Below are positions 51,021 to 63,000 of a stretch of DNA of 64,000 bases, in pieces (the stretch's first letter is position 1; every line of letters starts with the position of its first letter). Source of the DNA: Schistosoma mansoni (lineage: Eukaryota > Platyhelminthes > Trematoda > Strigeidida > Schistosomatidae); contig NW_017386026.1 of NCBI RefSeq assembly GCF_000237925.1, positions 806,001 through 870,000 on the forward strand, read 5' to 3'. Under the pieces are notes generated by a model. It was not told the DNA's origin. It saw nothing but the letters and a program-made list of their open reading frames with translations, and searched no databases. The position numbers were made by a program, and so were the translations under genes.

Positions 51021-51757
51021 CAGAAGGGGTTTTGTGGAGATTTAGTATTTTCATAGTTGAAATTATGAGTCAATTCAAGCTAGACCACCATGGAAAACCT
51101 AAAAGCACTGGACGGCCAACTCGTCCTATTATGGGACTCCTCAGCAGTGCGCATCCACGAACCTGCATCGCGAGAGTCGAACCCAGGACCAACCAATCTC
51201 GCGCCAGAGCACTTAACCTCTAGACCACTGAGTCGGCATCCAACGGTGTTAATGTCTAGTGCTTTCAGGTTTTCGATGGTGGTCTAGCTTCAATTGACTC
51301 AAGATTTCAACTATGAAAATACTAAATCTCCACAAAACCCTTTCTGATAGTAATAATAATCATATGCTCACTAGTGACTGACTTCAAGATACATGTCCTG
51401 GAGTTCTAGTGAGAAGCAGTGACCAGTGGAGTTCAACCACGTCTGTTGTGAAATAGGAACTCACTGAAGACAATTGGTGAGCGGTTGCTCAGACATCGTG
51501 GATCAGTTGAAGTTAGACAATAACACCGTTGGATGCTGGCCAGCTCAGTGGTCTAGAGATTAAGTGCTCCGGCGCGAGACTGGTTGGTCGTGGGTTCGAA
51601 TCTCGCGAGTGCGGGATCGTGGATGTGCACTGCTGAGGAGTCCCATAATAGGACGAGTTGGTCGTCCAGTGCTTTTAGGTTTTCCATGGTGATCTAGCTT
51701 CAATTGACTCATAATTTCAACTATGAAAATACTAAATCTCCACAAAACCCCTTCTGA
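51021..51757 (+). mobile_element. Composite hammerhead SINE-like element with long inverted arms
   Basis: Left arm 51021-51256 is an antisense unit (tail, ribozyme, tRNA-like part). From 51257 the sequence is sense: a first tail, a 5' region with TAGTGACTGACTTCAAG, a tRNA-like part with GTGGGTTCGAATC, a ribozyme (51627-51672) and a second tail. The arms (51021-51256 and about 51515-51757) are inverted copies sharing private variants (GAGTTGG after the ribozyme stem, CATAATTTC in the tail). Flanks ACTATTATTGTT (51009-51020) and ACTATTTATTGTTT (51758-51771) look like a target-site duplication with a small indel. Predicted cleavage sites in the sense part are 410 nt apart. The GAAA box is changed to GAGT in both arms, so self-cleavage is unlikely today. 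Confidence 0.8.
51627..51672 (+). ncRNA. Hammerhead-ribozyme-like sequence, mutated core
   Basis: Stem I strands GCACTG and CAGTGC are perfectly complementary. Box 1 is CTGAGGA (51633-51639), fitting CTGANGA. Stem II GTCC/GGAC encloses CATAATA. The second box reads GAGT instead of GAAA. Fold is clear, activity doubtful. Confidence 0.7.
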
Positions 51758-51771
51758 CTATTTATTGTTTG

Positions 51772-53065
51772 GTAACCAGTGTCAAGTTCATCTAGTTTTT
51801 AATTTCGATAGAATTATATAGGTCAGTTTTGAATGTGACTTCTAGTCCAAGTGCCTTGACATCAAGTGTATTATGTTTTGATATTAATTGGTCGGAGGTG
51901 GTCGATAAGAAGCCCAAGACCTAAGTCGTGCAGAAACTCACATTTGTCAGCAAGACGTATCTGAATTCTTTAGGGATTTGTTGTCCTACTTCGTGGTCTA
52001 ACTTGGATCTTAAGTGACTGAATGGTGATTTCTCATATTGTGGAGCTGGGTGACGAGAGTTCTGATCTTAAACAAAGTATTAATTCTTTTGAGATTATAA
52101 ATACGTCTTGTTGACAAGTAAAAGCCCAAAACATCATTTCCCACTTAAAATATCGCAAATATATGAAGCATAAGACATTAAAGTTAATCAGAAAACGATT
52201 AATTGCCTTTAGCTCACCAGTTAGTGACCTTATGAATTAACCACTAGGCTTAATTCCCATCAGGCATATATACCAACAGAAACTGAACAATTACAGTCCT
52301 GAATATCAATGACTGGAAGTTACTGGCCTTTATAGATAACACAAAGTGGTTATGTGATAACCGATCATTATCTATAAATTTTTATGAGTTATTTCTTTAT
52401 TGAAATCTAATCTTAATTGAAGTCTAATCTTCTTTAGATAGTCTTGTCGAAATGATCTTCGAACTAGTTGAATTCTAATAAAATTGAAAATGAGTACACT
52501 ATTTTCACCACTACTCATATATTTTTATTACTTATTACAATATATGTTAGTTTACAAGTACTTCCTCATTTGTAAATACATTTAACAAAAATTAAACTTT
52601 TTTTCACTACTAAACTATGTACACTTCCGAAGTACTTTACTAAAGGTGAGTGTTTCTTTAACTATTATGACATGAACTGTTCCTTATTGAGGAAGTACTA
52701 GGATTAATAGTTTGACCAACAAAACATTTGAGAAAATTCTATTGTGGAAAAAAAAAACAAAAAAATATCCCTTAAGGATACTTATTCTTCTTTTGTATTA
52801 TTCCCGCTTAAATTTTATGGCTTTTGTTTTAAAAGAACATTATTATTATTATTGAATTTTGAGTTGGGTAAGTTTTCATGACAATTTTGATTGGTCTAAA
52901 AATTATTATATTAATTATCGTCGAAATAATGTCATAATTTAAAATGAAGATGAACTATGAAGGTAGGTTGAATTAACGTTGGAAAGTTTGCAAGTTCTAT
53001 CAAATATTAATATAAATGAAATGAAACCGTACGTTGTGAATGGATGAAAGGTAAACATGTAAAAT
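51772..53065. other. No feature recognised
   Basis: AT-rich spacer; no supported coding region. Confidence 0.4.
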
Positions 53066-53067
53066 AT

Positions 53068-53210
53068 TGGATGGGGGCTTAGTGGTTTAAAAGTTAAATG
53101 TTCGCTTGAAAATCTAAAGGTCGCGGTTTTGATCCATGGTGAAGCCATAGACGTGTGCTGTTGAGGAGCCCTACGCCAGGATGAAACATCTGTTCAGTGA
53201 ATTACTATTT
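53068..53210 (+). repeat. Hammerhead SINE-like repeat (family B), decayed
   Basis: GGCTTAGTGGTTTAAAAG, then AAAGGTCGCGGTTTTGATCC, then CTGTTGAGGAGCCC and GATGAAACATCTGTTCAGTG follow the order tRNA-like part, ribozyme, tail start. Box 1 reads TTGAGGA and the stems are weakened. The tail is missing. Confidence 0.6.
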
Positions 53211-53608
53211 CCAATCATTATCTAAGCTAACCTCATTACATAAACTATGAAATTCATTTTATTTATATCATCAAGTTGAAGTCAGGGAAAGATATTCGAA
53301 AACATTTTACAGCTTAAACTGACTTTATCAAAGCCTTTAGTGTAATCATCCATCAAAACGGTTAATTTTCGATGTTGAATGAGCGACGATAATTTCATCA
53401 AAAAATTATAATACTATGAAAAGTAGCATCATGACGAATATGAGTATATAAAGGAATAATTGAATGAGTAAACATCGATAAATAATATAGCATTAATATT
53501 TAACTTAGCAGATTTACAATGTCTGAGATTTTTATAAATATTAAATGCCAAAGCCAAAATTTTGTATCCAATACATATGTAATAGTTATACAACAAAAAA
53601 GTGGATGC

Positions 53609-53654
53609 GCACTGTTGAGGAGTTCCATAATAGGACGAAACGGCCGTCCAGTGC
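53609..53654 (+). ncRNA. Hammerhead-ribozyme-like sequence, one core change
   Basis: Stem I GCACTG/CAGTGC, box 1 TTGAGGA (consensus CTGANGA), box 2 GAAA intact, stem III ACG/CGT closing a GC loop, cleavage triplet GTC at 53646-53648. The palindrome ACGGCCGT in stem III is the kind that lets natural short-stem hammerheads dimerise. Confidence 0.65.
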
Positions 53655-54018
53655 TTCCAGGTTTTCCATGGTGGTCTAGCTTCAATCGACTCATGATTTC
53701 AACTATGAAAATATTGAAATCTCCACAAAAACTCCTTCTGGTTATAATAATATGCTTACTAGTGACTGACTTCAAGATACATGTCCTGGAGTTCTAGTGG
53801 GAAGCAGTGACCAGTGGAGTTCAACCAAGTCTGTTGTAGAGATATCAACTCACTGAAAACAATCGGTGAACGGTTGCCAAACTTCGTGGATTGGTTGAAG
53901 TTAGACATTAACACCGTTGGATGCTGGCCAGCTCAGTGGTCTAGAGATTAAGTGCTCTGGCCCGAGATTGATAGGTCGTGGGTTCGAATCTCGCTCGTGA
54001 GTGTGGGATCGTGGATGC

Positions 54019-54064
54019 GCACTGCTGAGGAGTCACATAATAGGGCAAAACGGCCGTTCAGTGC
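54019..54064 (+). ncRNA. Hammerhead-ribozyme-like sequence, mutated
   Basis: Stem I and CTGAGGA are intact, but stem II is weakened (GTCA with GGGC), box 2 is changed and the cleavage triplet is GTT. Confidence 0.6.
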
Positions 54065-54149
54065 TTCTAGGTATTCCATGGTGATCTAGCTTCAATTTAC
54101 TCATGATTTCAATTATGAAAATACTGAAATCTTCACAAAAAACCTTCAG

Positions 54150-55490
54150 ATATAAAACTTTTGTGCTGTGATCAATTTTCCGAAACAACATATCTCTAGA
54201 ACTTTAGGTCGGTAAGCGAATTAATATTTCTAATTATCATATCAGAAGAACAGTGATAATTCACAATAGATCAGATGTTTTTGTCAAATAAAACATTGTG
54301 AACTCAGTGTTCTTTAGGAAATGATTATATGACTAAAAGTTATCCTAATATGCTCAAGCTCGGTGAACAAAACCACCATAAATTTTGTCATAACAAATTT
54401 TCACAACTAAATGACTACTCAAAGAGTGTTGATAAGAAATTAATTTCTGAATACATAGTAAATATTTTATGTAACATTTAGGATTTTACTGTTAAAAAAA
54501 AGGAAGATTGAACGAAACATGGGGAGGTACTCTGGATCTATTGTTTAAAGAAAGTATTATAATTTATGAAACCGAATAAAAAATATGCGATTGGTTAGCA
54601 GTTAATTTTTCAAGTAATCAACTTGTAAATGAAAAACAGTACCGAAACAATTACTCTCAATCTAACGGATTGGCATGTACTGCCAAATCAAATCAAGCAG
54701 AATTCCCTAATCTAATAATTTTCTGAGAATGGAAAACAGTTTTGTTCTCTGATTTATCTGAATTAAGAAACTATTAGAAATAAGAAGGAAATATAAAAAT
54801 GTTTTGCTTTACTTCATGACTTTTAAAAGTAAGGATTGATCAACCTTCATAGAATCTAATATAGGACTTTTGTGATGATTATTTTTAGATTTAACTTAAC
54901 TGTACAAGTAGCCCAAGCGAGCACTTTGAAGGTTATTCAATTAGGCGATCACTTTCTAACTTAGTACATTTCTAGTATGTACTATTTTAATAGTCCACCT
55001 AGTAGTTCAATTCTACCTAAAGTTACACTGTACTTAGTTGGCTCTTTGCTGAGCTTGCTAATTTTATCATCTTATATAATCATAGCGTAATGACTGAATA
55101 TATGAAATCACTATATAAATCATACTTCTACGTTTGCAATTATGTAGGTGTGTGTGTGTGAAGTTGTTCGTTTACTAGTTATATTTCACAGTTCATATAG
55201 GGTCACGTTATCAAGTGTTCAATGCTTTCTTATTTAATTCTATTAAATAGATGTGCTTGTATCTGTGCACATTTTTACTCAGAATTTAGTTATGTTGGTG
55301 AACTGTTTGATCCAATGATATTAGATTATTGATTATTTGTAAAACTAAATTATTTACTTTATAAACTATAATTAATGTCAACAAATGAATTTGAATATTT
55401 TTATTTATGGATTATTCCCTTGTAATAATTCTGGTTAGTTTTTAATAAATATTAAATTTTGTTAAAAATATACGATAGAATGTAGGTAAC
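54150..55490. other. No feature recognised
   Basis: Very AT-rich spacer without supported genes. Confidence 0.4.
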
Positions 55491-55494
55491 CATG

Positions 55495-55560
55495 TCAATG
55501 TTAGACTTGATAGTTCCAAATAAATTAAGCATTGGGTAGACAGATAATAATAAATATATA
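55495..55560 (-). repeat. RTE-LINE 3'-tail-like fragment
   Basis: Shares GACTTGATAG, AAATAAATT and AGCATTGGGTAG blocks with 31135-31195 beside the 3' end of the RTE LINE. With the 5'-region piece at 56010-56140 it may be the two ends of one heavily deleted copy. Confidence 0.4.
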
Positions 55561-55699
55561 TTTTATGTGATGTCCTGATTGGTCGACAATTGAATTTCTA
55601 TCATATTGTAGCTTACTGTGAATCACCTCTACAATATAATTAAATAACTAACATTAAATTAACACAAGTTTAAACTGTAATCCAATATTTCAAATGTAA

Positions 55700-55902
55700 G
55701 AGAAGGGGTTTTGTGGAGATTTTAGTATTTTCATAGTTGAAATCATGAGTCAATTGAAGCTAGATCACCATGGAAAACCTGGAAGCACTGGACGGCCGTC
55801 TCGTTCTATTATGGGACTCCCCAGCAGTGCGCATCCACGATCCCACACTCACGAGAGAGATTCGAACCCACGACCTATCAATCTCGCGCCAGAGCACTTA
55901 AC
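55700..55902 (-). repeat. Hammerhead SINE-like repeat (family B), antisense, 5'-truncated
   Basis: Reads on the minus strand as tRNA-like part, ribozyme and tail. Box 1 is CTGGGGA and box 2 GAGA, so it is decayed. It breaks off within the tRNA-like part. Confidence 0.75.
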
Positions 55903-56009
55903 GGGACTATAAGACCATACAATATGAGACTGGTCATTATTCATTGAACAAACATTCGTAAGTTATATAATTCATATTAATATGAAAGTTAGGTGTGATT
56001 AGTTAACGT

Positions 56010-56140
56010 TATTTCTAGCAAGGTTCTTTTTTATGTGCTGGGGTTGCTAATCTCATGTTCGATATAATTTCTCTATCCTGGTATGGAATCGGTAGTAAAT
56101 GTAGAAGGACTCCAGGTGGAGTTAGCTATAATTAGTATTA
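56010..56140 (-). repeat. RTE-LINE 5'-region-like fragment
   Basis: A diverged copy of the 34830-34965 sequence: TTATTTCTAGCAAGGTTC, GCTGGGGTTGCTAATC and GGAATCGGTAG in the same order. Confidence 0.45.
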
Positions 56141-56385
56141 TTTAGTAGCGTTCCATAATTGTACTGATGTAACCTAGTTAAAATATAGTGATCTATTTAA
56201 CATTGCTCTAAAATTCAATATATTTAAGTTATTAAAACTATTTAGAAATAAATTCATTTAGTATTGTTTGTTTGAATCTTCCCATCGATATTTTTAGGGC
56301 TGCAACTGGTCAGTCTCTAATTGGCATATGTACATACTGTGTGTATTGCCTCGATATAGCCTTAATTAACAAGCATTGTAAGCAA

Positions 56386-56512
56386 GATGGGAGCCAGTGG
56401 GCTAGCAGTTGGAATCCAGCGATCGCGCTTTCGTCCTATTTGGGACGCGTCAGTTGGATGTACCTGCATCTCAGAGTTGATGTTCACTCTGGGACTCGAA
56501 CCAAGTACCTTT
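56386..56512 (-). repeat. Sm-alpha-type SINE, antisense copy left of gap
   Basis: Minus strand: B-box-like GGTTCGAGTCCC, then CAACTCTGAGATGCAGGTAC, then a hammerhead (56405-56467) and GCTAGCCCACTG. Box 1 reads CTGACGC, with the last A changed, so it is probably inactive. The copy runs into the N gap. Confidence 0.8.
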
Positions 56513-56712
56513 NNNNNNNNNNNNNNNNNNNNNNNNNNNNNNNNNNNNNNNNNNNNNNNNNNNNNNNNNNNNNNNNNNNNNNNNNNNNNNNNNNNNNNNN
56601 NNNNNNNNNNNNNNNNNNNNNNNNNNNNNNNNNNNNNNNNNNNNNNNNNNNNNNNNNNNNNNNNNNNNNNNNNNNNNNNNNNNNNNNNNNNNNNNNNNNN
56701 NNNNNNNNNNNN
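56513..56712. other. Assembly gap (200 N) between inverted SINE copies
   Basis: Exactly 200 N, a placeholder length. The left flank is an antisense and the right flank a sense Sm-alpha-type unit, so the unresolved sequence is the centre of an inverted repeat. Confidence 0.95.
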
Positions 56713-56858
56713 AAATTCAGCCACTCGTTTGAAGAGAAAGGTGCCGGGTTCGAGTCCTTGAGTGAACATCAACTCTGAGATGCAGGTACATCCAGCTGAC
56801 GAGTCCCAAATGGGACGAAACGCACGTCCTGGATTCCACTGCTAGCCACTATCCATCT
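56713..56858 (+). repeat. Sm-alpha-type SINE, sense copy with hammerhead
   Basis: B-box GGGTTCGAGTCC, AACTCTGAGATGCAGG, a hammerhead with an intact core, and GCTAGCCACTATCCATC. Its 5' end is in the gap. This matches the Schistosoma Sm-alpha layout, whose hammerheads are known to be active. Confidence 0.85.
56782..56842 (+). ncRNA. Hammerhead ribozyme, intact core
   Basis: Box 1 CTGACGA (56796-56802); stem II GTCCC (56803-56807) with GGGAC (56812-56816) and loop AAAT; box 2 GAAA (56817-56820); short stem III ACG/CGT with loop CA; cleavage triplet GTC ending at 56828. Stem I TCCAG (56791-56795) pairs with CTGGA (56829-56833), and an outer GCAG (56782-56785) pairs with CTGC (56839-56842). All conserved core positions fit. 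It is a self-cleaving RNA if transcribed. Confidence 0.88.
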
Positions 56859-57023
56859 TTACTTTTTTAAAAATAAAATTTGATAAAATCTTGCTTAGCT
56901 TTAATAATATCACATTTAGATATCTTAATTTCATAAATAAATGGTGAAATTCTGAATAACTGAATTGAAACAAATCATTACAATCTAATATTTATAAAAA
57001 CTTAATTAATTCCCTTTAGAATA

Positions 57024-60000
57024 ATGTCGATCGTACTTGAAAGTCAACCGTATGCAATATATCCTATTGTGTTTAATCCTTATAAAGTGCCAAGTTATAA
57101 ACGATTAGCTACTTTCAGTAAGTTAATTTTTTTTAAAAAAAAGACAAACAAACAATAGAACAAGCATTTTAATTCAATTATCAATGTTTTGGTGTATTAT
57201 CTGAATACTTAGATTATTTACCTTTCACAGTTAAGCTTCTTTTTTTAATCATTTACCAACATTTAGAATCATTTATTAACATTGTAAAACATGAATTTAC
57301 CCTGGTGTAAATAAAGTTTGATTAACAGTTGATGTCGAATAATTTGAGTTAATTTTAATTGATGGATTCTGACCGGGTGCCTACAAAAGTTATCGTATTG
57401 GAAGATAACTTCATATTGAAGAGTGAATAGTTTGACTAAAAAATTTAAAAGGTAAGGATTATCACTATTACATATGTACAGGTGGATGTGTAAGGTTATT
57501 TGAAAATATATATGAAAAACAGTAGTTATTTACAATTTGGAAACTGATAAGATGAAGTGCGTACTAACTAAAGAAAATCTGAAGAGTTTATATAAGTTTT
57601 AATAGTTGGATCATAGAATGCTACATAATGAGTAGAAAGGTTATTGTAAGGTGAATGTATCCTAATGGATGGTAAACTTGTAGCACACTGTTTTTCAACT
57701 CTGAATATGCATAATCGATTACTCTGGATACATAAAACTAAATCAAACAAACAACAGTGTATTTCTACTAACATGTTAATGTAATTCAGTTAGCGAATCA
57801 ACTATGTATTTGCGACTGTTTGTATGTTTATTATCTATTCTTTTATCGGTTGTAAATACAATCAGTTAATATTTTACTACTTATTTACACATTTTGGTTT
57901 ATATTCCAAACACAATCCATATATTTTCTTCCTGTATCTGATCTGATCGATGACGTATGATCTGTTGGTTTAATGTGATCGATTCCAACTCAACTCACAG
58001 GTTTTGGCTATGGGATTTCTCGAATGGAGATAAATCTATTAGGTGACTCTGTTTTCAATCCAAGGATCTTTTTTTTAAAATATCTTAACAATGAGAATTA
58101 TTTATTTTAGTACAACAGTGATTACGATCTCGGTATTATTTTCAAAAGACATAATGAATTTATATTTATCCTATTTCACTGGTTACGTACATACTGGCAG
58201 GAGTCTTGAAATCCCAGTTTCAAGTTTTGTAATTCGTTATAACAACAGTATTAACTTTGACAATTCGGTAAGGATTTGACCATGTTTAGGGAGGGGCAGT
58301 TTTTTTCTTAAATATACTTTGCTTCACTAAAATATGAAAATTACATCAGGAAAAAAACCTAGCAATTGTTGAACGTTTTATTGTAATAAAAAGAATTAAC
58401 TTCTGATCAATGCACTTATTTAACTTAGTCGGTACAATATACTCTGTCCGATAAGGACTTAACTGAGGTCATAGAGACTTTATGTCACAATGCATAAAAT
58501 ACCCTAATATCGTCCCTTTCAACTCATCTCTCACTTGTGGAAGTTATTGCAAATCTTGTTTCAATTGCTTAAACATCGTTAGACATTCTCAAAAGTTAAA
58601 CTTTTCAGAAGCCTGTTCAGTATACAATTTTCGGTTAAATATTAGAAACCCTTTCAGGAATACTGTGAAACATCGAAGGCAGAAGTTTAAGATAATACGT
58701 TGAAGAAATGATATTTTTAAGATATATGTAGACTGAATTTTCTAAAGTAGAAAATTGTCCTCGCTTCATCCATTTGTTGAAAAATGTAGTAATACGCATA
58801 TCTGCTATAGTAGTTGTCGCAAAAATGTTCAGTTTTACCGACTGTTTTTGTAAGACAAGTGAATTCGAAAGGTGATGTGTGGGCGAGAATGATAATGATT
58901 GGTTGTCTGCCTAGTCAGACATGTAGATAGGGTGACAAGTGTTAGATGAGTTGTATATCCCCCTATCCTTATTACTTATTATTATTGGTTGATTGTTTAT
59001 TGTAGTTGGATGGTATCGGATTTTGGTTCCAGTTAGGCTAATCACGCGTTCTTGATCTGAGTTGTGTTGAAGTCCTGTAGACACTGGGAGGGAATCTAGT
59101 GTAGATATTCGTATAAGGTAAATTAACGTCACATTCGTGTAAACAAAGAAAACGAACCGTTATAACAAAGGGATATTCGCTTAGCTGATATCCATTATGT
59201 GGTAAGGTAAATCTACTAGCGTACTGTAATTAAACAGTGTTGAATTTAGTGTGGAAAATGATGAATATAGATAAATTATTACATAGATAATAAATGTAAA
59301 TATATAGTTGGAAATCGATACATATTTCCAACATAATTTGACCAAAAAGACTATCTTCTTGTGATTTAAGGATCAACCGGATGGTATTGATGCTTGAAAG
59401 GTAGGGAACTCACAGTCATCCTAAAATTTATGGTAGTTGAAGCAAGTATTTGTGTGGTCTTTCATTTTTGATATAATTGTCTAAGGAAGTCTAAGCTTTC
59501 TGCTTTAAGCTTACTTGTAACAAGTAACCGAAAGTTTAATGGAATATAAGTTTGAGTCATTTTCAGTATTATGAAAGTATTCACTTGTTATATTCCTCAG
59601 AGTCTTGATTATCTTCTTAGTGAATATAACTTGTCCTAATCATCCCCATTTCGATTTGAGGATTATTTTTTTGATAGAAGCATGATGTTAATTAGGTAAA
59701 GAAAGTGGAGGTTCAGTAGACTATTATGCTTACAAAATGATGAGAAGCTGTGTCTCTATCCTAACATAAATGGTGAAATTCCCTATCTCATTATCAAACA
59801 TCCAATAGTAGAATTTACTGTGTAATAGTTTTAAACTAAACCAATAAGAAAGTTTTGATCTGTATCAGACCAATTCTCAACATCTTCTTGATGTGAAGAT
59901 TATGCTCAGATTATACTCAAGATTTCTAGTCGACACTATACTAAGCAAGGTAACGTGTTTTTCTCTTATTGGTCTATACTACTTATATACCGTAATAGTA

Positions 60001-63000
60001 ATCATTCTGATAAGTAAAATAATTGTCGGAAATTAATGTTATTTCAATTAACTTGAATGTAATAATTAATTATTATTTAAATAATTTCATTTATACTGTG
60101 GTATTACTTACATCAATATTGATTCTTAAAAACCCGAATTTTCGGCTTTTAATAAATCTATTATCCCTCTTACATCTATTGGAAGTCAGTTACGCTTCGT
60201 CTTTATGTGAAGTCATCTGATATGAATGTAAATGTATGAGGAATTTCAAATGGATCAGAGACTATGTTTTCAAATTTCCGTTAGCTCTTACAAAACTGTT
60301 ATTTTTTTGACAAACTGAATCTAATCCACGAAATGACATCAGTTGAATGGGTCTAATTATTTGAAAAAAGTTGTAAAGTGAATCAATCAATTGTATAGCC
60401 ACATATTCTTGGTATTTGAGTTTGTTCATTTATTATTTGTAAAATTTACATTTTGTGTTACTATGCCACGTATGAGTGACTAAATAACGTGCGAATTATT
60501 AGTTTATGCATTGTCCGTCATGAACTATTTAGATGACTTTACGGAATTAGTCTTCTTTAATATGAAACATTAAAACGTCCAGAAAAACATTTCATATTTT
60601 CTATAGCCTACCTTAATATGGGCGAACAAACTATTGTGATTCTTATATATTGTCACTATTCAATAAAATCCTTCCATATTACATCTATTTTGGAAGAATG
60701 AGAACACAGTAAAATATATGAATATACTTAATGATTATTTGTAATCACTTAAATATCTATTTATATTTATTTAAGGTGACATTCCGTTTAAGGAGCTTCA
60801 TGAAACGTCCACTGATAACCATTCATCAGATAAGATAAGATTAGAAGATTATTCAGCTAAGGACTCTTCTTCATTATGTTTAAATGAATCTAATGTACGA
60901 AAATATTCGACGGCTATTAAAAGACAAGTAAATATTGAAAACAAAAAGCAAATTAACCAAAAAACATTATTTAAAACAATCAAAAAACAATTACAAGATA
61001 GAAGTGAAATAGGAAATAATTGGTTATTAACATCAAAAATCAATTTAATTCCAAGAGTAAGTTAAACGATAGAATATATATATTGTTTTTCATCAACTTT
61101 ATGATATTTAATATGGGGCAGTTAATGTATGAATGTTAAATGGTTGTAGGTGATTGACAAAACAGTCTTGCCTAACCAATGTTTCTTATTTGAGTAAACT
61201 TTTAATCAAAGGGTATTAAGAAAATTCGGATAACTGTTAATTATATAGATAGTCAGATACTTATAACCAGTTGTTGTAACTATGAGAGTTACTGATGTAC
61301 ACTAGTGAATTGAGACATTAATAATAAATGGATTGCACTGAACAGCTATTCTTATAAAATGGTATCATATAGTATCATATAGGATTCAGAAAACGACAGT
61401 CAGTCAGTCAGTTACAACGTAGAACTTCGTACGTACGTACATCAGTTCGAGTTGCCATACCACATTAGCACAGAGATGAAGTTGTCGATTCAAATCCCAT
61501 ATTGGTAGAAGTAGTAAGAGTATAAGTATTATGTGAAAGATAAGGGTTTGAAGATGTGAAAGTAGAGGATTATCATTGGTCAAATAATTTAATTTTTAAC
61601 TGAAATTCCTAATCATTCTTGAATTCTAATGAGAATTCGGTTAAACAGTGTATATCTATTTAGAAAAAAATAATGCATCTAGTGGAATTGGTCAAATTAT
61701 GGTATGTGCTACTTATATCGACATGAGTAGTACGTAACAATAGTCAGGATTAGAATGTCTGACAGCAGGAGGTCGAGAAGGAAAGAACGGGACGAGAAAG
61801 CAATTGGTATGGAAATGCAGGAACAATGAAGTCTGAGACGATTAACTGATATTTGCAAAAGGAACAGTCATGTTTGAGACAATTGACTGACATTTTGCAA
61901 ATTCAGTATTTACTGTATGGTTCTCCGACTTTAGTGAGATGTTCTGTAATCTTGTGTTCAAATACATTCGATTGTTCTCACTTGTGTTCTTGTTCACTAC
62001 AGAAACATAAGATAGCATAAATTTCGGTTGGAAGTAGCGTGGTCTCAACCTAATGAATGTGAAGCACGTGTCTGAATAACTGAATAAACTAATTGCTATC
62101 AGTCATCCATAGCTGCTGATTGAAAAGAATAAATTACAATCGTCTGAGTTTAGCCGATCAGTCGCTACGTATTCGTAATAAATTTTTGAATAATTTGTAA
62201 AGAGAATATTTTAAAGTCGGCTTAAAGAGTTCGAGGCTTTTAATCCTTATTGCGATGAAACGGTTACATATTAGGCCACTATAATTGGCTACATAGAAAC
62301 CTGACGAAATCGAATGCTGTAAGTTTTCATTCAGGACTGGTCACTAGCACAAATAACACTAGACAAAAGTTTCCGGACACAAACTGGTAATTATAAACAA
62401 TGAGAATTTACAGTATTTCTGTAAAAGAAGCATTTGAAAATATTATTTTTCATAAATAATGATAAATTTTAAAAAACGAACCAAATTCATAAAACAGATT
62501 TTCAATATGTTCAGTAATTTAAGTTCATGGTCTATTCCAATCAATCAGATAAGACAATGGATACAAAGTGATGGAAACGACAGTGAACTTATATTGATTT
62601 TTGTTTGTATGAAAGTTATTCTGAAACCTCCTTGTTTAAATGTTTAGCGATAACATAGTTTTTTACGATAGAAAATTCTATATGTTTGTCAAACAACATT
62701 TCCTATTTTGATGTTGGTTTGTTCTCTGAGCTGGNNNNNNNNNNNNNNNNNNNNNNNNNNNNNNNNNNNNNNNNNNNNNNNNNNNNNNNNNNNNNNNNNN
62801 NNNNNNNNNNNNNNNNNNNNNNNNNNNNNNNNNNNNNNNNNNNNNNNNNNNNNNNNNNNNNNNNNNNNNNNNNNNNNNNNNNNNNNNNNNNNNNNNNNNN
62901 NNNNNNNNNNNNNNNNNNNNNNNNNNNNNNNNNNCGACCAAACCATCCAGCTCAGAGAACAAACCAACATCAAAATCACCCACCTGAGCTACAAATCTTC

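Larger units (their letters stand above)
53601..54147 (+). repeat. Tandem hammerhead SINE-like repeat, 410-nt period
   Basis: A 5'-truncated unit starts inside a ribozyme (53601), continues through the tail to about 53740, then a complete unit follows directly: 5' region, tRNA-like part with GTGGGTTCGAATC, ribozyme at 54019-54064, tail. Predicted cleavage positions after 53648 and 54058 are 410 nt apart, the same as at 51.3-51.7 kb. Both ribozymes carry a core change (first: TTGAGGA; second: the GAAA box reads AAAA). Confidence 0.8.

Noticed and set aside
56272-56778. Long frames crossing the 56.5-kb gap, and those at 62.7-63.1 kb
   Set aside because: They exist only because N runs contain no stops.
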